Source of the DNA: Leptolinea sp.
Lineage (GTDB): Bacteria > Chloroflexota > Anaerolineae > Anaerolineales > Anaerolineaceae
DNA length: 11,617 nt
Direction of reading: 5' to 3'
Assembly: GCA_022837205.1 (NCBI GenBank)
Contig: JALHEL010000169.1
Coordinates: forward strand, 1 to 11,617
Both the position numbers and the translations under genes were made by a program. A model generated the notes under the pieces. That model saw only the letters and a list, made by a program, of their open reading frames with translations, was not told the DNA's origin and did no database searches. Below, one piece after another: positions 6,897-11,617 of this stretch (positions are counted from its first letter, which is position 1; every line of letters begins with the position of its first letter).

Positions 6897-7877
6897 TCAA
6901 ATGTATTTTCCCAAACCGACGCCGACATAAGTAAAGCCCAGTTCCGAAAGACGTTCGGGATCCCAAAGATTCCGGCCGTCCAAAATGTTCTTTTCGCGCA
7001 TCAGGTCATGTATTTTTTTAAAATCCAATTGTTTGAATTCATTCCATTCGGTCGCCAGAAGAAGGGCATCCGCGTTTTCAACCACTTGATAAGGGTTATC
7101 GCAGAGGACCACTTCTTTCGGCAGAATCTTCTTTGCCTGCTCCATCGCTTCGGGGTCATAGGCACGGATGATTGCTTTTTCATTCGTCAGATATCGGATG
7201 ATATCCGCCGCGGGGCTTTCGCGCATATCATCGGTATCCGGCTTAAACGCCAAGCCCAAAATACCGATTTCCTTTCCTTCCAATCCGTTTAGCATCCGAT
7301 TCAGCTTTTCAATGACCCGCCGGCGCTGCGTTTGATTGATATCGATCACAGCTTGCAACAGCTGGGGCTGTGTCCCGTATTCCACGGCGATATGGGCAAG
7401 CGCCTTTACATCCTTCGGGAAGCAACTTCCTCCCCAACCGATTCCTGCGTTTAAGAATTTCGACCCGATGCGGTTATCCAACCCCATGCCTCTGGCTACG
7501 TCGATCACATTGGCACCGACACTCTCGCAAATATTCGCAATCTCGTTGATAAAAGAGATTTTGGTTGCCAAAAAGGCATTCGAGGCATATTTAATCATTT
7601 CGGCCGTCCGGATATCCGTAACCAGCATCGGAGCCCGCAGCGGTGCATACAATTCGGCGACCCGATCACAGGCTTCGGTATCATTGGAGCCCAAAACGAT
7701 CCGTTCCGGATGCATAAAATCGGCAACGGCAGACCCTTCACGGAGGAACTCCGGATTGGATACAACTTGAAATTTCGGCATATGACCGTCACGGTATTTT
7801 TGAATAATGTCCGCTACCCAATCTCCCGTGCCGACGGGAACGGTTGATTTATCCACAATAATGATGGGATGATCCAT
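6897..7877 (-). CDS. ugd: C-terminal fragment of UDP-glucose 6-dehydrogenase
   Basis: A 326-codon frame from the ATG at 7877 to the natural stop at 6897. It contains the rest of the first domain (STVPVGT at 11-17), the central helix (RTAEMIKYASNAFLATK), the catalytic Cys152 in GWGGSCFPKD, and the UDP-binding C-terminal domain (LAFKPDTDDMRESPA, LLLATEWNEF). The ATG has no ribosome-binding site and is probably an internal Met codon of the original gene. It overlaps the N-terminal fragment by 29 bases in another frame. Confidence 0.7.
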   Translation of the reverse strand: MDHPIIIVDKSTVPVGTGDWVADIIQKYRDGHMPKFQVVSNPEFLREGSAVADFMHPERIVLGSNDTEACDRVAELYAPLRAPMLVTDIRTAEMIKYASNAFLATKISFINEIANICESVGANVIDVARGMGLDNRIGSKFLNAGIGWGGSCFPKDVKALAHIAVEYGTQPQLLQAVIDINQTQRRRVIEKLNRMLNGLEGKEIGILGLAFKPDTDDMRESPAADIIRYLTNEKAIIRAYDPEAMEQAKKILPKEVVLCDNPYQVVENADALLLATEWNEFKQLDFKKIHDLMREKNILDGRNLWDPERLSELGFTYVGVGLGKYI

Positions 7878-7888
7878 GTTGTGGATAA
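7849..7888. repeat. Perfect 10-base inverted repeat at the ugd break point
   Basis: TTATCCACAA (7849-7858) and TTGTGGATAA (7879-7888) are exact reverse complements with a 20-base spacer. The arm at 7849-7858 encodes the conserved V-D-K of the enzyme, so it is original sequence. The arm at 7879-7888 lies exactly where family sequence is lost. Each arm also happens to match the DnaA-box consensus TTATNCACA. Confidence 0.85.
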
Positions 7889-8097
7889 TTTACCGTGAAT
7901 TGCAATCGACCGGCTTTATGTGAACGTTCGACGATTTCTTCCAATCCCGGTTCGAAGATGGGCATAATGCCATGATTGAGATCCGAAATTCGCTTCTCAT
8001 CAATATCCAAACAAATGACATTATTTCCCAAATCGGAAAAGCATGCTCCCGTAACCAAGCCGACATAGCCCGTTCCTATCACTGTGATTTGACTCAT
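7849..8097 (-). CDS. ugd: N-terminal fragment of UDP-glucose 6-dehydrogenase
   Basis: An 82-codon frame. Residues 1-69 are normal UGD: dinucleotide-binding ITVIGTGYVGLVTGACF, then CLDIDEKRI and IFEPGLEEIV. From residue 70 the reading is out of frame (NYPQHGSSHHYCG) and it stops at 7849-7851. The ATG at 8097 has AAGGAG 8 bases upstream. A fragment of this length holds only half a Rossmann fold and is unlikely to be stable or active alone. Confidence 0.7.
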   Translation of the reverse strand: MSQITVIGTGYVGLVTGACFSDLGNNVICLDIDEKRISDLNHGIMPIFEPGLEEIVERSHKAGRLQFTVNYPQHGSSHHYCG

Positions 8098-8135
8098 GAA
8101 GGATTCTCCTTAATCATAAAATATTAAAGTTGTGA

Positions 8136-9344
8136 TCAGCTTGCCTTACCCATTTTCTCAAGCCAGCCACGTACCATTGTAAACAAGTCCTGTAATTGCG
8201 AAATATAAAGTTCATCTCTTAAATTAACGTCGTCCAAAGCTGAGGCGCTGGCATCTTCGATAGCCTGCATTCTGGCTTGAAGGGCTTCGATATTCCGTCG
8301 ATATTCCGCCTGTATTTCTTCTTGCCCTAAGGAATAATTGGTCCAGCGCTTTTGATTATCCGCCTTGAAATTCGCCCACTCCTGACGCAGTTTTTCTTCC
8401 ATGAGGCGTTGCATTTCAACCAGCTCGTTGGTGCGCCGATCAAAACGTTGAGTAACCTCGTCCAACGTATCCTGCGAGCGTTTCACGGAACGCTGTAAAT
8501 TCTCCAATGTCTCAATTTGAGTATCCAATCCGGCGGCTTTGGCAACAATATCATCAAAGGCGGTTTTCCATTGCTGCCAGGTCTTTTCATATTCCAGGTT
8601 GGCTAACGATTGTTTTTCCATAAAATCAGTGACGGATTGCTTTCGTTCATTTTCCGCCGCCAATAATTCGCTCATCCGCTGTTCTACTTTCCGCAAACCT
8701 TCACTTACCAAATCGAATTTGCTTCTCATATCCTCGATTCGTTTTCGGTAAGCGGTGACCTCGGCTTGAATGTCAGTTACCCGTTTGGCGTCTTGCCTTC
8801 TGTTTTCCTCCACGGATTTTTGGAATCTGGCATATTCGTCTTTATCCATGGCAACCGCATCGATCTTGGCTTGCAATTCTTCAATCATCCTGCCCAACCG
8901 AATGGAATCCTCGTTTCGCGAAAGCAATGTTTTTCGGATATCTTGAAGAGGCTCAATCGATTTACGCAGGTCGGCCAGAGTGCGGTTAATGGAATCGATT
9001 CCGTTACGGCGAGCGGCATCGATTTCTTTTTCTCTTTCGCTGTGAGCTTTATCTTTTTCTTCGATCGCTCTGAAAGCATCAATCCGCAATTGCGCAATCA
9101 ACGATTCATTCTGCTCAATTTTTGCCTGAACATTCGCATATCTCTGAATTTCTTCTTCCAGGTCTTTGATCTGATTTTTAAGCAAAACGTTTTCACTGAC
9201 AACGTCTGTCAGGCGCTCTTCTATGGCGAGAATTCGGTTTTTGTCGTTTCTCCGCTCATTGTCAAGCCATTCAAGCCGTTTGACAAGCTGGTCGAGATCA
9301 ACAAATCCTTCATTGAGTGGTCCGCCGTTCCAAGTTTTTGCCAT
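8136..9344 (-). CDS. Long coiled-coil protein of unknown function
   Basis: A 402-residue protein that I do not recognise as a named family. After a short Gly/Pro-containing head (MAKTWNGGPLNEGF), residues from about 16 to 360 are nearly all charged heptad-like helix rich in Glu, Lys, Arg, Gln and Asn, with few Gly or Pro and no Cys. No signal peptide or membrane segment is present, so it is probably cytoplasmic. Trp/Phe-containing breaks (KTWQQWKTAFDDI at about 255-267, QEWANFKADNQKRW at 321-334) and a more hydrophobic end (ELYISQLQDLFTMVRGWLEKM) could be contact sites. Such proteins act as scaffolds, tethers or SMC-like partners, but no NTPase motif is present here. The ATG at 9344 has AGGAG ten bases upstream. 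It ends 38 bases before ugd and has its own candidate promoter, so it may head a coiled-coil/ugd unit. Confidence 0.8.
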   Translation of the reverse strand: MAKTWNGGPLNEGFVDLDQLVKRLEWLDNERRNDKNRILAIEERLTDVVSENVLLKNQIKDLEEEIQRYANVQAKIEQNESLIAQLRIDAFRAIEEKDKAHSEREKEIDAARRNGIDSINRTLADLRKSIEPLQDIRKTLLSRNEDSIRLGRMIEELQAKIDAVAMDKDEYARFQKSVEENRRQDAKRVTDIQAEVTAYRKRIEDMRSKFDLVSEGLRKVEQRMSELLAAENERKQSVTDFMEKQSLANLEYEKTWQQWKTAFDDIVAKAAGLDTQIETLENLQRSVKRSQDTLDEVTQRFDRRTNELVEMQRLMEEKLRQEWANFKADNQKRWTNYSLGQEEIQAEYRRNIEALQARMQAIEDASASALDDVNLRDELYISQLQDLFTMVRGWLEKMGKAS

Positions 9345-9369
9345 AATTCATTCGCTCCTGACTGGTTTT

Positions 9370-9388
9370 ATTATACTATTTCCGGAAA
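9370..9388 (-). promoter_or_regulatory. Promoter -10 and overlapping palindrome upstream of the coiled-coil gene
   Basis: On the minus strand a perfect TATAAT (9370-9375) lies in ATAGTATAATAA, the same 12 bases as in the GNAT promoter. No good -35 box is seen. Three bases upstream of the -10 is the perfect 10-base palindrome TTTCCGGAAA (9379-9388), within the spacer region where a regulator could compete with or help polymerase. The gap between the upstream stop (9397) and this gene's start is only 52 bases. Confidence 0.45.
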
Positions 9389-9396
9389 GGACATCA

Positions 9397-10794
9397 TTAC
9401 CCGCCGCTGATCAGTGTAAATTGAGATTGAATCTGAGCAATAAACCGATTGAAGGGTTCAGGGAAAAAAGTAATCAAAAAAAGTGCGGCGATTCCGATGA
9501 TCAATAAAGCTCGCTGATTTGCGGTTTCCGCTTTCCCGGCAGCTTCCTCAGCCGGGTGGAGCAACGTCACTGTCAAACGAAATCCCGCCGCAATCAGCAG
9601 CCAATATCCGATCGAAAGAACCGTTCCCATGGATGACGATTCTGAAAAAGCAAGCTGAAGGAATGTCGCTTGATAAGGAAAACCGGGCAGAAACGGTAAC
9701 CCGACGGTTGAAAAATAACTGACGATGAGTGTCAAACTGATGAACGGATCGGAACGATAAAGCCCCTGCAGGGAATTCAATCCGAAGTCAAAATTTTCCG
9801 GCAGGGATTTGACGGCGAGTGCCCAGAAGAAAGATGCGATCATCCGAATAAACAGTAACGAAATAAAAACCGAAAAGGATTGGGTTGTATGGAGTCCCAA
9901 TAAAAACAAGGCAATCCCGTTTTCAGCCACAATTAAAAAAGCCTGGAGCCGTTGAACCGATTTTTGAAAAACAGCCCAGAGACTGCCGATGATTAACATG
10001 ATCGCGCCGATCATTCTCAATCCGATAAAAAGCGGATCATAGGTTCGCAGCCACAAATAGGATTTAAGAAAATACAGCAGGATCAGAAAACTGGAAAATT
10101 GTAAAATATTAATCACAAAACCCGAGAGGTAAGGGCAGCTTTCGTCCATGAGTATTGCGATCCAACTGTGAAACGGAAAAATCGCCAACCAAAAAATAAA
10201 ACCGACCAGAAGGACGACCATTGTTCTTTTCAAGATATATTGATCGGAAGGGTTGAGTTCCACTGCGGAAGCCAGCCAGCCTCCGATCGCCAAAAAAATC
10301 AATCCCAAGGTTTGATAGAGCAAGAAGCGAATAATTCCCTCGCCGGATTTCATTTTCTCACTCCAAAAAATCGGTAAAGCGATCAAGACTGCCAGTTGGA
10401 CAAAAAAAGCACCGTAGATGAAAGGGGAAACGGCCGTCACACCGATTACCAAAGCGGTTTCCATCAAAACCAGCGGTACAAAAAAACGATGAACCCGAAC
10501 GGCAGCGGAAAAAAGAATCCAGATGAATGCATATGAATAAAAGAAAGCGAGAAGGGGCTGCGCCGCTCTCTCAAGCGATAATGTTCTTCCGAGTATTTCC
10601 ATTGAATCGGTAAAGATGATCGAATTTTTTCCGATAATCACCATGCTGTTGATCGGAACCGTTGCGGAAATCGCAATCAGAAAAAGACAGACAATTGAGG
10701 CAAGAATAATCGATAATCTTTTGCTTTCCGAAAATAGCAGCAGAAAAGCTCCGAAGAAAAAGGGGATAATAAACCAAAGGAGAGGTGCATTCAT
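9397..10794 (-). CDS. Antiporter-fold membrane subunit (NuoN/NuoM/MrpD-like) lacking the usual charged residues
   Basis: A 465-residue protein, nearly all membrane segments (about 13-14), of the proton-conducting subunit family found in complex I, Mrp antiporters and group 4 hydrogenases. The family fold is recognised from IFPFHSWIAILMDESCPYLSG (206-225), matching PFHLWxPDxYxxAPxPVS, and from GLPFLPGF (365-372), matching GIPxxxGF. The residues that normally carry protons are replaced by position: TM5 Glu by Gln133, TM7 Lys by Trp202, TM8 Lys by Gln232, TM12 Lys by Gln375. The KRLLAYSS-like block reads QRLQAFLIVAENG (281-293). Residues aligned ungapped from PFH to the TM8 site and from GLP to the TM12 site. 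It follows the HyfE-like gene by 21 bases with AGGA ten bases before the ATG. Direct proton pumping therefore looks unlikely; a structural or assembly role is inferred. Confidence 0.72.
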   Translation of the reverse strand: MNAPLLWFIIPFFFGAFLLLFSESKRLSIILASIVCLFLIAISATVPINSMVIIGKNSIIFTDSMEILGRTLSLERAAQPLLAFFYSYAFIWILFSAAVRVHRFFVPLVLMETALVIGVTAVSPFIYGAFFVQLAVLIALPIFWSEKMKSGEGIIRFLLYQTLGLIFLAIGGWLASAVELNPSDQYILKRTMVVLLVGFIFWLAIFPFHSWIAILMDESCPYLSGFVINILQFSSFLILLYFLKSYLWLRTYDPLFIGLRMIGAIMLIIGSLWAVFQKSVQRLQAFLIVAENGIALFLLGLHTTQSFSVFISLLFIRMIASFFWALAVKSLPENFDFGLNSLQGLYRSDPFISLTLIVSYFSTVGLPFLPGFPYQATFLQLAFSESSSMGTVLSIGYWLLIAAGFRLTVTLLHPAEEAAGKAETANQRALLIIGIAALFLITFFPEPFNRFIAQIQSQFTLISGG

Positions 10795-10815
10795 TTTTAA
10801 GCTTTCCTGTCAAAA

Positions 10816-11418
10816 TCAGGTCGGGTATTCGTCATTTTGTGAGCCACTCATAAAATAAGCCCCCAATAGGGCGATCAGCAAGTCGATGGCAATCATAAAC
10901 CCAAAAACGAGAACGGATTCTTCCAAAAGCATATAAACCAGTTGAAAGCCGCTGAAAATATTCAGAATTCCCAAGAAACGGTACATCAAGCGGGAGCTGA
11001 GGCTGAAGGTGGTTAGCCCCATTAATATCAGAAACAAGGAACAGAATAAGATCGAGTCCGGCACCGGTATCCAAACCGCTATTTCGGATTCGATCGAGAG
11101 GATCAAAACGGCAAGAATGAAACCGAGGAGAAGCCTGAAAATTCCCTGCGGATTGACTTTATCCGGTTTCAGAGGGATATGAAGGGCAACCTGATCGGTT
11201 CCCAGTATGGCGGCTCCCATCGTGCCGGTGAGGAAGACGGAAATCAGGATCTGAGGAGAAAAAATTCGAACCAACAGCAGAACGATTCCGACAGACTCGA
11301 GAATATAAGCGATCAGACTGATTCGGCTGTCCGGCTGATTCAATCGGATAAAAATGATGAGAGCACCGAGGATGATCAACGCGCCGCCGATAATTGAGGT
11401 AAAGAAAAGACCACGCAT
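10816..11418 (-). CDS. HyfE/NuoK-like small membrane subunit (tentative)
   Basis: A 200-residue hydrophobic protein with about six or seven membrane segments: roughly 3-24, 33-52, 56-74, 93-109, 120-140, 148-165 and 169-190. A hydrophilic loop at 75-92 is KP-rich. The last third (FLGILNIFSGFQLVYMLLEESVLVFGF, then IDLLIALLGAYF with Asp179) resembles the C-terminal half of HyfE, which is itself related to NuoK/MrpC. The neighbouring antiporter-like gene supports this; the similarity is weak and could be a generic hydrophobic match. I place the start at the ATG 11418, with AAGGA five bases upstream, rather than at an ATG 60 bases further out that would overlap the preceding gene. It starts 8 bases after that gene's stop, so coupling is likely. 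Confidence 0.55.
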   Translation of the reverse strand: MRGLFFTSIIGGALIILGALIIFIRLNQPDSRISLIAYILESVGIVLLLVRIFSPQILISVFLTGTMGAAILGTDQVALHIPLKPDKVNPQGIFRLLLGFILAVLILSIESEIAVWIPVPDSILFCSLFLILMGLTTFSLSSRLMYRFLGILNIFSGFQLVYMLLEESVLVFGFMIAIDLLIALLGAYFMSGSQNDEYPT

Positions 11419-11426
11419 TCTGTTCC

Positions 11427-11609
11427 TTAAATACCGATAACCAGAAATAATACGATAATCAGAATCAGGAACTTCCAAAGAATGCCGCCCGGAGCTTCAA
11501 AAATTCCCGAAATGAAATCGATAATGGCGGATAAACCGGTTATGATCCATCTGATGGGAGCTTCCAACCACCGAAATTGAATGATCCATAAGAAAATTTT
11601 CCAAATCAT
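11427..11609 (-). CDS. Small hydrophobic protein, possibly 5'-incomplete
   Basis: A 60-codon frame from the ATG at 11609. The frame stays open to the window edge (two more codons), and no ribosome-binding site fits in the remaining bases, so it may be either a complete small protein or the C-terminus of a longer one. It begins with a Trp/Ile-rich stretch (MIWKIFLWIIQFRWLEAPIRW), has a middle amphipathic part (IIDFISGIFEAPGG) and ends in a strong membrane segment (LWKFLILIIVLFLVIGI). I do not recognise it. The stop-to-start gap of 8 bases ties it to the HyfE-like gene, so it probably belongs to the same membrane complex. Confidence 0.5.
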   Translation of the reverse strand: MIWKIFLWIIQFRWLEAPIRWIITGLSAIIDFISGIFEAPGGILWKFLILIIVLFLVIGI

Positions 11610-11617
11610 AAAAAAAA

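Larger units (their letters stand above)
6897..8097 (-). pseudogene. ugd: UDP-glucose 6-dehydrogenase, disrupted by internal deletion and frameshift
   Basis: UGD oxidises UDP-glucose to UDP-glucuronate with two NAD+, feeding surface polysaccharide synthesis. The gene is in two frames. The first part (start 8097, good AAGGAG) matches the family through GRLQFTV at residues 63-69; the second resumes at DHPIIIVDKSTVPVGT near 7874. Family members normally have about 40 residues between these points, carrying the last strands of the NAD-binding Rossmann fold including the VGTP motif; that stretch is absent and the reading frame shifts. Everything after it looks healthy: NPEFLREG, RTAEMIKYASN, GGSCFPKD with the catalytic Cys, LAFKPDTDDMRESPA. 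A single lesion in otherwise clean sequence means either a recent mutation or an assembly error. A perfect inverted repeat (7849-7858 / 7879-7888) marks the junction. Confidence 0.85.

Noticed and set aside
7849..7888. Pair of DnaA boxes marking a replication origin
   Set aside because: Only two matches, inside a disrupted coding gene, one fixed by a conserved V-D-K; no dnaA, dnaN or AT-rich unwinding region nearby.
8098..8135. Promoter for ugd in the 38-base gap (TATGAT on the minus strand)
   Set aside because: No acceptable -35 box at 16-18 bases; read-through from the coiled-coil gene explains expression equally well.
8907..8917. TTTCGCGAAA palindrome inside the coiled-coil gene
   Set aside because: A 10-base palindrome within ordinary coding sequence, with no promoter or other structure near it.
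11419..11478. 20-residue N-terminal extension of the HyfE-like gene
   Set aside because: It overlaps the preceding hydrophobic gene in another frame; the ATG at 11418 has a clear AAGGA and directly follows that gene's stop.

Overview
The window looks like chromosomal DNA of a free-living bacterium with moderate-to-low GC. My best guess is Chloroflexota, class Anaerolineae, judged from the style of the ScpB, RluB-type and TyrRS proteins, a G5/DUF348 propeller lipoprotein and a large GT-C glycosyltransferase. This placement rests on protein resemblance only; there is no rRNA or other marker in the window. No tRNA, rRNA, CRISPR array, transposase, integrase or phage gene is visible.

Layout. (1) Bases 1-1480, minus strand: a two-gene envelope unit. 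A small membrane-anchored protein (905-1480) is followed 7 bases later by a lipoprotein with DUF348 and G5 modules and the start of a beta-propeller, which runs off the left edge. (2) Bases 1524-2978, plus strand: scpB (chromosome segregation) and an RluB-family pseudouridine synthase, divergent from unit 1. (3) Bases 2989-4776, minus strand: a multi-pass GT39/ArnT-like glycosyltransferase, convergent with unit 2. A 26-base palindrome inside it looks like the terminator of unit 2. (4) Bases 5018-6782, plus strand: a GNAT acetyltransferase and tyrS behind a good sigma-70-type promoter, closed by a strong two-way terminator at 6817-6857. (5) Bases 6897-8097, minus strand: UDP-glucose 6-dehydrogenase, broken by an internal deletion of roughly 40 codons plus a frameshift, with a perfect 10-base inverted repeat at the junction. 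(6) Bases 8136-9344, minus strand: a 402-residue, almost entirely coiled-coil protein of unknown role with its own candidate promoter. (7) Bases 9397-11609, minus strand: three tightly packed membrane-protein genes. They comprise a small hydrophobic protein, a HyfE/NuoK-like protein, and an antiporter-fold (NuoN/NuoM/MrpD-like) subunit in which the usual proton-path Glu and Lys positions are all uncharged.

How the genes relate. Units 2 and 4 are housekeeping. Units 1, 3 and 5 concern the envelope and surface sugars, and UGD would supply UDP-glucuronate if it were intact. Unit 7 is probably part of a larger membrane complex related to complex I, Mrp or group 4 hydrogenase, continuing past the right edge. 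The two points most worth checking are the charge-stripped antiporter-like subunit and the disrupted ugd.
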